Shown here piece after piece: positions 1 to 7,377 of a stretch of DNA of 33,920 nucleotides. This DNA is from Luminiphilus sp. (GTDB taxonomy: Bacteria > Pseudomonadota > Gammaproteobacteria > Pseudomonadales > Halieaceae), in contig JADHNP010000020.1 of assembly GCA_016779445.1 (NCBI GenBank), positions 1-33,920 on the forward strand, given 5' to 3'. The notes beneath the pieces are model-generated. The model saw nothing but the letters and a program-made list of their open reading frames with translations. It made no database searches and was not told the DNA's origin. A program made the position numbers and the translations under genes. Each line of letters starts with the position of its first letter. The first letter of the stretch is position 1.

Positions 1-22
1 TGTGACACCCGTTTTGCAGGCC

Positions 23-310
23 TTATTTTTCACGCTGCTTGGCGACCCATTCGAAATGGCGAGCAAGTGTCTCATCCTTTAACAGAGCCTCAGGCGTGTT
101 GTAGCGCGTCGCGAGGACCATCTCGTCATACTGCTGATGAATGCCCCGATGACAAAGCCGACAAACGTTAATGCCGCCCCGCAACGCTGATTTATCGTAG
201 TGCTTCTTGAAATGTGCACGTCGATGTACCTTTTTTGGGATGAGATGGTGAAACGTCAGGGGCACATTACGTTTGCAGCATCGGCAGGTGTTCCCGCTGC
301 GAGCTGTCAA
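23..310 (-). CDS. Small HNH-type (zinc-ribbon) nuclease-like protein
   Basis: A 95-residue protein with the layout of a compact HNH fold. A cysteine cluster sits at 9-12 (CRCC), a His-His pair at 21-22 (HHLIPKK), and a second zinc knuckle with histidines at 48-58 (NVCRLCHRGIH). Cys9/Cys12 and Cys50/Cys53 could hold a structural zinc, while His22, Asn48 and His54/His58 fit the HNH signature. HNH proteins cut or nick nucleic acid; the substrate here cannot be told. The start is a TTG two bases after the peroxidase stop, so it is probably the last gene of the four-gene operon and translated by coupling. I see no partner methylase or toxin/antitoxin signature. Family assignment is fairly safe; function is unknown. 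Confidence 0.7.
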   Translation of the reverse strand: MTARSGNTCRCCKRNVPLTFHHLIPKKVHRRAHFKKHYDKSALRGGINVCRLCHRGIHQQYDEMVLATRYNTPEALLKDETLARHFEWVAKQREK

Positions 311-312
311 CG

Positions 313-858
313 TTACGGTGAAGGCAGTGCTTCCTCTATTGCTGCCGTCATTTCCTCGCTGTCTGGCGTGACGCCGCTTCCAAAATGCGCGAGCACTTCA
401 CCATTTGGTGAAACCAGATATTTGTTGAAGTTCCATCGTGGATAGCCAGCGGCCTCACCCAGGCCGCGGAATATCGGGTTAGCATCTTTACCTTTGATAG
501 CGGAGGTGGCCATCACGGGAAAAGATACGCTGTATTTTTCGAAGCACACCTCCGCGGCGTCTTCCTCATCATTGTCCTCTTGCCAAAAATCATCACTAGA
601 AAATCCTAGAACAGCTAATCCCTTGTTTTCATATGTTTGGTGGAGTTGCTCCAAACCTTCAAATTGAGGGGTGTAGCCGCAATAACTGGCGGTATTGACG
701 ATGAGTAACGCTTTGCCATCATACGCCTCGCAGAATTGGATCCTCTCAGTTGATCCCAGCGCTCGCATGGAATGATTTAAGAACTCCGGACATGCCACCA
801 AGAATCCTGAAAATGAAATACAGGTTAGCAGCATCACAAACGTTGTCGAGTGTTTCAT
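313..858 (-). CDS. Exported two-cysteine glutathione peroxidase (thioredoxin-dependent type)
   Basis: A 181-residue glutathione-peroxidase fold. The peroxidatic Cys60 lies in NTASYCGYTPQFEGL and the conserved Trp142 in RWNFNKYLV. Cys105 (VCFEKYSVSFPV) sits where two-cysteine GPx enzymes carry their resolving cysteine. This predicts a thioredoxin-like reductant rather than glutathione and reduction of hydroperoxides, possibly lipid hydroperoxides. The usual Gln-containing loop is replaced by GFSSDDFWQED, so the catalytic Gln is shifted or altered. Residues 1-22 form a signal peptide. LVAC at 20-23 could pass for a lipobox, but Cys23 and Cys43 could instead pair in a disulfide, so periplasmic versus lipoprotein is undecided. 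The ATG at 858 follows the hydrolase stop by 30 bp, consistent with one operon. Confidence 0.88.
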   Translation of the reverse strand: MKHSTTFVMLLTCISFSGFLVACPEFLNHSMRALGSTERIQFCEAYDGKALLIVNTASYCGYTPQFEGLEQLHQTYENKGLAVLGFSSDDFWQEDNDEEDAAEVCFEKYSVSFPVMATSAIKGKDANPIFRGLGEAAGYPRWNFNKYLVSPNGEVLAHFGSGVTPDSEEMTAAIEEALPSP

Positions 859-888
859 TTTTTAAAGGCCCCCATCAGATTGGGGTAT

Positions 889-1872
889 TTACGTTGATAC
901 CGGCCTTTCAGATGAGCGGGGTATAGATGGTGGAAAAATCGACTCGATAAACTGCCTAATGGTGCGCCGGGTCCAGTCCGGGTGGCAGGGGAGTGCTGCA
1001 ACATGAGTTCCCCAGGCGCCTTTGTTGTCGAGACAGGGGTCGCTTTTGTCGATCCGAGGAACGCGCTGGAGCCTGACGTTGGCGTTAATCTCTTGCAAGC
1101 TTCTGGCAAACGCCGAGCGCGTCACGGGATCATCCCAGTCTTGTATCAACAGTATGGGTAAGGAAAGTTTTACAGCCATAGAGAGTGGCTTTCGCTCGCC
1201 GCTTGGTAATCCGTATCGCCAGATGGCGATACGCGTCGCCAAGCTAAAAATCCATGCGGGGAGCCCGGTAGAGACTTGAGCGCCGCGCGACAAGCTATCA
1301 AAGATATTCAGCTGGGGATCTAATAAAATCAGTCCATCTGCCTGAAGTCCGTGATGCAGCGCATGGATTGCAGCACTGCCGCCCATCGAGGCACCAAGAA
1401 CATACCGCGGTAGTTGGCTCGGATGGTTTTGTTTAAGCCAGTCGGCCGCAGCAATGACATCTGGCCATTCTGTTGCGCCCATGCGAATCGTTGCGTCTGT
1501 GATCGGTGAGTTGCCGTGATTACGCAGGTCCATTGTGACGACGGATACACCCAGATCATGAAGCATACGGTAGAAATCGAGAGATCCAACGAACTTGGAC
1601 GTTCTGTTGGAGCCAGCACCGTGGACAAAGATCAACTGGGCGATAGGGTTAGGCGCCGGCAGCCACCATCCCGCCAGCCCAACCTTGTTGCTGCGAATAG
1701 TGATGTCTTCGAAGGGCTGTCCGCGGCTGTCAGGGCTCTGGGTCACGGGTAAGTGAGTGATGGCCACCATGTAGGAGGGGATTAAAAATACCGAGAGTAA
1801 CGCCCAGCAGATTGCTGCGCCCAAGCAAAGAAGTAAAAAGTATCTCGGTGGTCTGCCAGTGATTGTGATCAT
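889..1872 (-). CDS. Membrane-anchored alpha/beta hydrolase
   Basis: A 327-residue serine hydrolase. An N-terminal hydrophobic segment (about 11-33) should anchor it in the inner membrane with the catalytic domain outside the cytoplasm. The oxyanion-hole motif FVHGAGSNR is near 84, the nucleophile elbow GASMGG places Ser at about 162, the acid is in the DWDD stretch near 245, and the likely catalytic His is in GTHVA near 290. The fold resembles the broad esterase/lipase-like COG1073 group; the substrate is unknown. I chose the ATG at 1872, 7 bp after the acyltransferase stop. A longer frame reaching 1953 would run back into that gene and adds an unlikely Cys-rich extension. Co-transcription with an acyltransferase and a peroxidase hints at lipid substrates (inference). 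Confidence 0.8.
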   Translation of the reverse strand: MITITGRPPRYFLLLCLGAAICWALLSVFLIPSYMVAITHLPVTQSPDSRGQPFEDITIRSNKVGLAGWWLPAPNPIAQLIFVHGAGSNRTSKFVGSLDFYRMLHDLGVSVVTMDLRNHGNSPITDATIRMGATEWPDVIAAADWLKQNHPSQLPRYVLGASMGGSAAIHALHHGLQADGLILLDPQLNIFDSLSRGAQVSTGLPAWIFSLATRIAIWRYGLPSGERKPLSMAVKLSLPILLIQDWDDPVTRSAFARSLQEINANVRLQRVPRIDKSDPCLDNKGAWGTHVAALPCHPDWTRRTIRQFIESIFPPSIPRSSERPVST

Positions 1873-1879
1873 GTGGAGC

Positions 1880-2746
1880 CTAGACAGATAGAATGCGCCG
1901 CAACCAGCCGTCGCGATGCCGTTCTTGCTCGCGCAGGAGCAACAGGTCTCCAATTTCGCCTTCGATTGCCTTGGCTATCTTGCGTCGCAACGTTCCCAGT
2001 TGTCGAGCGGTCAAGCTTTGTCCTTTGTACTGAGCCAGTGAGATTGGTTTACCAATCGCGAAGTAGGTTGTCTTTGGCTTGGGTAGCAGGCTCCCCCATA
2101 CCCCCGTGGGAATCGGAGGCACCAAATCAGCGCGGAGGTCTGCGGGGATCATCCCCAATTTCATCAAGTACCTTACCAGCGGAGAATGCAGCAAGGCTTC
2201 GGATGATATGGCGTGGTCGTAGTATTCGTCGGGGCCCACGGATGCGACGGGCACGATCGTATATCCCGCTGCCGCGGCGAGTCGCACAAATCCGTACCGT
2301 GTTTTCCACTGGAGTTGGTACCGTGCCTCAGGTGGTTTAATCGATTCATATGCACCCCCTGGATACAGCAATAAGTCCTTGCCGCGGTCCATCAGGCGCT
2401 CCACAATCTGGGCCTGCCCTGAAACGCCACCCATGGCATGAGCGATCGCGGCATAGCGCGCATTGGCAAAGAGCGTTTTATCTCCCAGACCTTTAACATA
2501 ACGGCCGTGGTCATAATAAAGGTAGAGATGAAAGAGTGCCGCATCAATGGCCATAAATGCGTGGTTACCGATGAACAAAGCGGGCCCATCGGGCAGATTT
2601 TCGAGGCCCACAAATCTCGGTTTGAACCAAGCTCTGGCCAGTCCTGCGGCTGCCGCCACCTGTGGGCCGGTCGGTACCGTAAACTGCTCGATGTAGTCGA
2701 CGTAGCTGTCGGGATCGGCACTGGGACAGGGCGCGTGCTCAACCAT
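1880..2746 (-). CDS. TMEM68/DGAT-like lysophospholipid-type acyltransferase
   Basis: A 288-residue acyltransferase. The catalytic box GNHAFMAID has His62 and Asp68 separated by five residues, as in TMEM68/plant phytyl-ester-synthase-type enzymes, rather than the four of PlsC. A glycerophosphate-binding-like YPGGAYESI follows at about 128. Such proteins transfer acyl groups from acyl-CoA/ACP to lipid alcohols at the membrane. Substrate choice (diacylglycerol, fatty alcohol, lysolipid) cannot be read from sequence. The ATG at 2746 is preceded by a strong AGGAG with good spacing; a 40-residue upstream extension in the same frame lacks such a signal and is rejected. It heads the leftward operon with the hydrolase, peroxidase and HNH gene, and is divergent from the EamA transporter. 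Confidence 0.85.
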   Translation of the reverse strand: MVEHAPCPSADPDSYVDYIEQFTVPTGPQVAAAAGLARAWFKPRFVGLENLPDGPALFIGNHAFMAIDAALFHLYLYYDHGRYVKGLGDKTLFANARYAAIAHAMGGVSGQAQIVERLMDRGKDLLLYPGGAYESIKPPEARYQLQWKTRYGFVRLAAAAGYTIVPVASVGPDEYYDHAISSEALLHSPLVRYLMKLGMIPADLRADLVPPIPTGVWGSLLPKPKTTYFAIGKPISLAQYKGQSLTARQLGTLRRKIAKAIEGEIGDLLLLREQERHRDGWLRRILSV

Positions 2747-2772
2747 TGCGTTCTCCTGTAAAAGAGTCGAGA

Positions 2773-2792
2773 GCTTAGCAAAACTTAAGCTA
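2773..2792. promoter_or_regulatory. Inverted repeat in divergent promoter region
   Basis: AGCTTA (2773-2778) and TAAGCT (2787-2792) form a perfect 6-bp inverted repeat with an 8-bp spacer. It sits in the 100-bp gap between the leftward acyltransferase gene and the rightward transporter gene, beside an AT-rich stretch (2791-2800). The size and place suit an operator for a dimeric repressor, but no regulator is adjacent and no family can be named. Confidence 0.35.
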
Positions 2793-2846
2793 TATTTTAG
2801 CGGCACTATTGCCTCCTCCGGTTCTTTGTTGGGCTTTACGATAGAT

Positions 2847-3734
2847 ATGTCCCAGTCGCTTCCCAAACATGGGTTTTTGCTCGGTTACCTCGTCCTCGTT
2901 TGGGGATTTGCTTTCGCTTTGATTGCGATCGCTCTCGACACGATTCATCCGCTTTTTATTGTCTGGAGCCGTCTGTGGATGGGCGCCGCGGTAATGTGGA
3001 TGGTGTGGCGGTGGCGCGAGGGAATATGGGATGTGGGGCGCGAGTGGTGGACGCGCTTCGCCTTGCTGAGTATGACAGGCAACGTCATCCCGTTTTCGCT
3101 GATTGCATGGGCTGAGCAAACGGTGCCGTCGGCAGAGGTGGGCATTCTCATGGCATTGATGCCCATTGCGACGCTTCTGCTCGCGCATTGGCTGCTGGAC
3201 GACGAGGCGCTGACTACTGGGCGAGTGGCAGGTGTAATAGCCGGTTTTGTCGGTGTCGGACTGTTGGTGGGCGACGATCTGCTACTGTCGAGCGGTAACG
3301 GGCAGCTACCGGGCCAACTGGCAACGCTGCTGGCCACACTGAGCTACGCTTTTAACGGAGTCTATGCAAAGCGACTCTCTCCTATTGACCCCGTGGTCTT
3401 GTCTTTGGGGACACTTTCCACAGGCGCGCTATTTTTGGCCTTCCCGGCTATTGCGTTGCAAGGTGCTCAATTTGGTTGGGCGATACCCTTTCAGGACTGG
3501 GCCGCAGTAATGGTATTGGGGGTAATGGGTACAGGCCTCGCTACCTGGAGCTACTTTGTCGTGGTAGCGGAGCGTGGCCCGGGATTTTTGTCGACGATCA
3601 ATTATTTGATTCCTGCGGTGGCGTTTCTGGCCGGCACGCTGTGGCTCTCAGAGCCATGGTCAGTAAAGCATCTGATTGCGTTGGCGCTGATTCTGATGGG
3701 TGTTGGGTTAATTCAGGCGCGCCGGGCGGACTGA
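2847..3734 (+). CDS. EamA-family (DMT superfamily) inner-membrane transporter
   Basis: A 295-residue, very hydrophobic protein with about ten predicted membrane helices arranged as two homologous halves, the hallmark of EamA/RhaT-type drug/metabolite transporters. Helix 1 begins with GFLLGYLVLVWGFAFALI, and the second half carries the usual GTGLATWSYF and NYLIPAVAFLAG segments. Members export amino acids, metabolites or drugs; the cargo here cannot be deduced. I chose the ATG at 2847 because the first helix follows directly; an upstream TTG would add seven unsupported residues. The ribosome-binding site is weak. It is a single gene, divergent from the acyltransferase operon and convergent with the HAD phosphatase. 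Confidence 0.88.
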   Translation: MSQSLPKHGFLLGYLVLVWGFAFALIAIALDTIHPLFIVWSRLWMGAAVMWMVWRWREGIWDVGREWWTRFALLSMTGNVIPFSLIAWAEQTVPSAEVGILMALMPIATLLLAHWLLDDEALTTGRVAGVIAGFVGVGLLVGDDLLLSSGNGQLPGQLATLLATLSYAFNGVYAKRLSPIDPVVLSLGTLSTGALFLAFPAIALQGAQFGWAIPFQDWAAVMVLGVMGTGLATWSYFVVVAERGPGFLSTINYLIPAVAFLAGTLWLSEPWSVKHLIALALILMGVGLIQARRAD

Positions 3735-3788
3735 GAGAGCGGTGGGTCGCGGCGCTCCGATACGATGAGTAAATTCAGTTTCCCTACG

Positions 3789-4643
3789 CTAATTGAGATC
3801 GAATCGTTCTCGCAGAAAATGCGCTACGCCGTCTTCGTCGTGGTGCCCGATGATCTTGTCCGCGATGTCTAAAAGCGCCGGGTCGGCGTTTTGGGGAGCG
3901 TATCCTTCATCAGCACACTGAAACATGCTTAGGTCGTTGTCGCCGTCCCCAAAGGCAATCACATGGTCTATCTCCAGTTCAGAACGGAGATGATTGATTG
4001 CATTTCCTTTGCTGCCCTTGCTGTGATGGATATCGATCCAGTGCAGGGCATGGTCTTTTGTCGAGCGCCCGCCGAGCTCCGGTTCATGTATGGCGACCCC
4101 TGAGTAGGCGACCAAATGAGATTCCCCGGAAATGCTGGCCCTAACGCGATCCACTGCGGTAAGGGTTCCTAATGAGAAAACGTTGATGACACGGACTTCT
4201 TCCGGGAGTTTGCTCAGAGGCTCCAATGGGAGACTGCGCTCGGCCTCAAAAAGCTCCGCCAGCTTTTCCTCGCTGCGGCTTCTGAGGGGGCCGTGATAGA
4301 GGGCATGCCGGTATCCGTCATCAAGTGCAAATACAAAGGGTGTGAGTTCATTGAGGGTGAAGGCTGCTAATACATGCCATACCTCCTGGCGCGTCAGCAG
4401 GTGATGGTGGCTGTAGCGCGCTTCCTCCGGGGACCAGATGATTGCACCGTTTTTAAGAATCATTGGCAGCACGAAGTGATGGTGCGTTAGGGGGCCGACC
4501 GCCGCCTGTAGCGTACGCCCCGTCGCAACGGTATAGCGAATATTACGCGCTCGCATCATCTCTAAGGTGTCAGCGGTGAATGATGAGATGCGCGACTGTT
4601 TATTCAGTAATGTCCCATCAAGATCAAATACCACCAAAGTCAT
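3789..4643 (-). CDS. Cof-type HAD-superfamily sugar-phosphate/flavin phosphatase
   Basis: A 284-residue HAD hydrolase of subclass IIB (Cof/YbiV/SupH group). Motif I VVFDLDGTLL gives nucleophile Asp7 and acid Asp9. The lysine of motif III lies in SKGNAI near 212, and motif IV is GDGDNDLSMF near 232. The middle region is the C2-type cap that decides substrate. Such enzymes dephosphorylate sugar phosphates, PLP or FMN, often with broad specificity. The ATG at 4643 starts immediately before motif I; a longer frame would overlap the DUF3501 gene. It lies 49 bp after DUF3501 on the same strand, so it may be the last gene of that operon, though a functional link is not evident. Confidence 0.88.
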   Translation of the reverse strand: MTLVVFDLDGTLLNKQSRISSFTADTLEMMRARNIRYTVATGRTLQAAVGPLTHHHFVLPMILKNGAIIWSPEEARYSHHHLLTRQEVWHVLAAFTLNELTPFVFALDDGYRHALYHGPLRSRSEEKLAELFEAERSLPLEPLSKLPEEVRVINVFSLGTLTAVDRVRASISGESHLVAYSGVAIHEPELGGRSTKDHALHWIDIHHSKGSKGNAINHLRSELEIDHVIAFGDGDNDLSMFQCADEGYAPQNADPALLDIADKIIGHHDEDGVAHFLRERFDLN

Positions 4644-4692
4644 AGCGGATCCAACTTTGTCATGGATCTGGTAACGGTGCGCGTGACGGGGA

Positions 4693-5289
4693 TCAATGCT
4701 CTGTGACAACCAAATCGGCGGTGAGAGATTCTCTTATCGAGTCAGCCACTGCATGCCGCGCCACCTGATGACTAGGATGATCAATGCCCGCATACAGCGG
4801 AGCGCCATCCTTTAGCGCATTGATTTGCTCCGGCGTCACTTCGAAACGTAAAAAGTGTACTGAGGCGGTTTTATCGGCCGTGGTTCTGTCGAGATCTTCA
4901 TCTGCAATCGGGACAATCCGATCTAGTTCACCCACCTGCAACCACACTTGATCTTCAATGCCAATCATCTCTCCCAGACGAATAGCGCGCTGTGCTGGGT
5001 CTGGGATTTCGATCATGAAAGTCGCCTTCCAATTCTGCCCGTCTGGTATGAGCGGGTTGTAGGCGCTCAGCTCTTCCTCGATACCCTCTGGTTCAAAAAC
5101 CCGCTCAATACGCAGCATTTCCTGAATTTGGTAGCGAATGGTGGTGGCGTCTTCGAAGTACAAACGCGCGTGCTCCCCCAGAGCAAGCTGTCGGTTTTTC
5201 TTATGCGCCATTACCTCAGCACGAAAATCCGCTCGTCGGGTCGCATATTCCTCGAGGCTCCAGAGGTCATTTCTCGTCAATTGTGTCAT
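4693..5289 (-). CDS. DUF3501 family protein
   Basis: A 198-residue soluble protein that I recognise as DUF3501 from its opening (TQLTRNDLWSLEEYATRR) and its body (GEHARLYFEDATTIRYQIQE). It has no cysteine, no signal peptide and no membrane segment; it is acidic and mixed alpha/beta in look. The biochemical function of the family is not known to me. From memory, these genes often sit beside a rubrerythrin and a GlpC-like Fe-S protein, exactly the arrangement here. The ATG at 5289 has a strong AAGGAG six bases upstream; an alternative start 78 bases earlier lacks support. A role as accessory or regulatory partner of the Fe-S protein is inference. Confidence 0.85.
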   Translation of the reverse strand: MTQLTRNDLWSLEEYATRRADFRAEVMAHKKNRQLALGEHARLYFEDATTIRYQIQEMLRIERVFEPEGIEEELSAYNPLIPDGQNWKATFMIEIPDPAQRAIRLGEMIGIEDQVWLQVGELDRIVPIADEDLDRTTADKTASVHFLRFEVTPEQINALKDGAPLYAGIDHPSHQVARHAVADSIRESLTADLVVTEH

Positions 5290-5347
5290 GTTGGTCTCCT
5301 TGAATACACTTCTGCGCCGTGCCTTATACGATGGCGCGCTCAAACAT

Positions 5348-6670
5348 TTATAGGCCATAGGCCTCACGTAACAACGTCATCGGGTGCTCTGCGCGATCTA
5401 CCTTTTCCGATAAGTGGGCAATGTGCTCGCCGGCCATAGGGCAGTCGCTGATAAACCGATCTGGCGCTTGCTCATCTACTTTCCTTACGGTCGGTCGAGC
5501 AATCTTTACAGATTTATCCCGCGTTTCCTTTTTAACCGCATAGGTCCCGTCGTGTCCCGAGCAGCGCTCATAGGGCGTGATGTCGCTGCCACTGATCAAA
5601 TTGAGAACGTCGCGTGTCTTAAGGCCAATATTCTGTACGCGTTGATGGCACGCTACCTGATAAGCAACGCTCCCCAGCATGGTCTGGAAGTCCGTGTTCA
5701 GTGCATCACCGCGGTGCCGCGCCCAAAGATACTCGAAGGGGTCATAGAAGGCCTGCTGCACTTTGAGCACGTCAGGATCTTCTGGGTACATGAGCGGGAG
5801 CTCCTGCTTGTACATCAAGACGCAGGAGGGAATCGGTGCCGTAAGGTCATACCCTTCATCAACGAGTTTGGCTAGCACGGGAATATTGGCTCGTTTGAGG
5901 GCATCAACACTATCGAGGTCGCCCAATTCAAATTTAGGCATACCGCAGCATTGCTCCTTCGGGACAATGTCGATGTGTATGTCGTTGTGCTGAAACACCT
6001 TTACGAAATCCTCTCCCAAGCTGGGGCTGTTGTAGTTTCCGTAGCAAGTTGCGTAGAGCGCTACTTTACCTGTCGTGTTGCCAACCGGTGTGGGCGCAAT
6101 GTCCTTGATTAACGGTTTGACTCGTTTACGCAAAGTTTTGCTGTGTAATTTTGGCAGTGGCGCTTCATGGTGTATGTCGAGCCCGGCTGATAAGGCTTTG
6201 CGGAAAACACCGGTCTGATTAAGAGCATTCACTGTAACGTCGACCAAGGGGATGGAGGTTGCGGAAAGGAGTCGGTCGGTGCTGGTTAGCGTCCTATCGC
6301 GCAAAGACGCTCCGTTTTCTTTGAAGCGTTGAGCTTTGGCTCTTAGCATCAAATGCGGAAAGTCGACATTGAATTCGTGTGGTGGTACGTAAGGGCACTT
6401 GGTCAGGTAGCAGAGATCACACATGTAGCATTGCTCTGCGACGTTTTGGTAATCCGATTTATTAACACCGTCAACCTCCATGGTTTCTGACTCATCGATC
6501 AGATCAAATAATGTCGGGAACGCATCGCACAGGCTGACGCAGCGGCGACAGCCATGGCAGACATCAAACACGCGCTCGAGCTCGTCATTCAAGGCGTCCT
6601 TGTTCCAAAAACTATCGTCTTGCCAGCCCAGCGGATGCCGGGTTGGGGCGTCGATGCTGCCTTCTCTCAT
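5348..6670 (-). CDS. GlpC/HdrD-like Fe-S oxidoreductase with two 4Fe-4S clusters and CCG domains
   Basis: A 440-residue protein related to heterodisulfide-reductase/GlpC electron-transfer subunits. Two ferredoxin-like clusters are visible: Cys38/41/44/48 (CHGCRRCVSLC) and Cys81/84/87/92 (CYMCDLCYLTKCP, with one extra residue in the last gap). A CCG-type domain follows: Cys209, Cys241-Cys242 (QCCGMPKFELGD), Cys283. A degenerate second one has Cys341, Cys370 and Cys410, where the first Cys of the CC pair is replaced by Arg369. No membrane segment is seen. It should pass electrons between a donor and a disulfide-like or di-iron centre. Annotation as glycerol-3-phosphate dehydrogenase subunit C would be misleading, since no glpA/glpB is present. 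Donating electrons to the rubrerythrin is my inference. Confidence 0.85.
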   Translation of the reverse strand: MREGSIDAPTRHPLGWQDDSFWNKDALNDELERVFDVCHGCRRCVSLCDAFPTLFDLIDESETMEVDGVNKSDYQNVAEQCYMCDLCYLTKCPYVPPHEFNVDFPHLMLRAKAQRFKENGASLRDRTLTSTDRLLSATSIPLVDVTVNALNQTGVFRKALSAGLDIHHEAPLPKLHSKTLRKRVKPLIKDIAPTPVGNTTGKVALYATCYGNYNSPSLGEDFVKVFQHNDIHIDIVPKEQCCGMPKFELGDLDSVDALKRANIPVLAKLVDEGYDLTAPIPSCVLMYKQELPLMYPEDPDVLKVQQAFYDPFEYLWARHRGDALNTDFQTMLGSVAYQVACHQRVQNIGLKTRDVLNLISGSDITPYERCSGHDGTYAVKKETRDKSVKIARPTVRKVDEQAPDRFISDCPMAGEHIAHLSEKVDRAEHPMTLLREAYGL

Positions 6671-6751
6671 TGCAATTGACTCTCGCTAATTGGCAAGGCT
6701 TTACCCGGTATAAAGCTGTCGCCTTTACCGGAGCCGAAATATGCTTAGGTG

Positions 6752-6787
6752 AAAAAACAAGGGGAGCACTTTCTGCTCCCCTTGTTT
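6752..6787 (-). terminator. Rho-independent terminator after rubrerythrin
   Basis: A 14-bp perfect stem (6755-6768 with 6774-6787) and a 5-base loop, read on the minus strand, is followed by a run of T. It lies 30 bp beyond the rubrerythrin stop. It should end most rubrerythrin transcripts before the Fe-S gene, so that gene needs its own promoter or read-through. On the plus strand there is no comparable T run. Confidence 0.9.
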
Positions 6788-6816
6788 ATCGGTTGAGCTG
6801 ATCGCTCGATGCCTTA

Positions 6817-7236
6817 TCAGGCGTCGAGGGTGTCTAACGCTTTTTGGAAACGGTTGGCGTGGCTACGCTCGGCCTTGGCCAAGGTTTCGAACCAGTCCGC
6901 TATCTCGTCAAAACCCTCGTCGCGGGCAGCTTTTGCCATGCCGGGGTACATGTCCGTGTACTCGTGGGTTTCGCCTGCGATTGATGCCTCCAGGTTTTTC
7001 TTAGTGTCGCCCATAGGCAGCCCAGTAGCCGGATCACCAACCTCCTCTAGGTATTCCAGGTGTCCGTGGGCGTGCCCTGTCTCACCCTCGGCAGTTGAAC
7101 GGAACACGGCCGCAACATCATTGTAGCCTTCGACGTCTGCCTTTGAGGCGAAGTAGAGATAGCGGCGGTTAGCTTGCGATTCGCCAGCAAACGCGTCCTT
7201 GAGATTTTGTTCAGTTGCACTTCCTTTCAATTCCAT
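6817..7236 (-). CDS. Rubrerythrin-family di-iron protein lacking the rubredoxin domain
   Basis: A 139-residue ferritin-like four-helix protein with all expected di-iron ligands: Glu19 ([11 protein letters not shown]), Glu52/His55 ([11 protein letters not shown]), a glutamate near 92 ([11 protein letters not shown]) and Glu123/His126 ([10 protein letters not shown]). Rubrerythrins reduce hydrogen peroxide to water at the di-iron site. The usual C-terminal rubredoxin domain with its Cys4 iron site is absent and the protein has no cysteine at all, as in sulerythrin-like members, so electrons must come from a separate protein. The ATG at 7236 follows a good AGGAG. A strong sigma70-like promoter lies upstream and a terminator downstream, so it is likely an abundant single-gene transcript. 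Its divergent neighbour is oxyR. Confidence 0.92.
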   Translation of the reverse strand: MELKGSATEQNLKDAFAGESQANRRYLYFASKADVEGYNDVAAVFRSTAEGETGHAHGHLEYLEEVGDPATGLPMGDTKKNLEASIAGETHEYTDMYPGMAKAARDEGFDEIADWFETLAKAERSHANRFQKALDTLDA

Positions 7237-7282
7237 TTCTCACTCCTGTTATGGCCTGAATCGCACCGATGTGGCGGCATCA

Positions 7283-7311
7283 CTTATACATATACCGCAC
7301 TAACTACTCAA
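7283..7311 (-). promoter_or_regulatory. Predicted sigma70 promoter of rubrerythrin gene
   Basis: Read on the minus strand, a -35 element TTGAGT (7306-7311) is separated by exactly 17 bp from a -10 element TATAAG (7283-7288). This places the start of transcription near 7276 and gives a leader of about 40 bases. The repeated ATATACCG at 7290-7297 and 7311-7318 (21 bp apart, two helical turns) overlaps the spacer and the -35, and could be an operator. Confidence 0.6.
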
Positions 7312-7358
7312 TATACCGATGTGATTGCCAATTGGCTTACTGAAAATATAAAAAAATT

Positions 7359-7377
7359 TAATCGAAAAAACCGATTA
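7359..7377. promoter_or_regulatory. LysR-type (OxyR candidate) binding site
   Basis: TAATCG (7359-7364) and CGATTA (7372-7377) form a perfect inverted repeat around a 7-bp spacer. It contains ATC-N9-GAT, the T-N11-A core typical of LysR-family regulators. It lies in a very AT-rich stretch (7341-7377) of the 280-bp gap between the rubrerythrin gene and oxyR, where OxyR would be expected to bind. It does not closely match the longer four-part OxyR consensus, so it may be only part of a site. The rest of the gap (7378-7506) shows nothing clear. Confidence 0.45.

Noticed and set aside
1873-2340. 155-codon plus-strand open frame
   Set aside because: It is antisense to the acyltransferase gene, Arg/Ser-rich and without family resemblance.
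5414-5875. 153-codon plus-strand open frame
   Set aside because: It is fully antisense to the Fe-S oxidoreductase, whose cysteine motifs are convincing; there is no ribosome-binding site or known domain.
5348-6670. Calling the Fe-S gene glpC (anaerobic glycerol-3-phosphate dehydrogenase subunit C)
   Set aside because: No glpA or glpB is adjacent and the neighbours are rubrerythrin and DUF3501, so the gene symbol is withheld.
7289-7311. IscR-like or other Fe-S regulator box over the rubrerythrin promoter (ATA...TAT pattern)
   Set aside because: The arms look partly like a type 1 IscR site but the spacing is two bases short and the core is poorly matched, so I kept only the promoter and the direct repeats.
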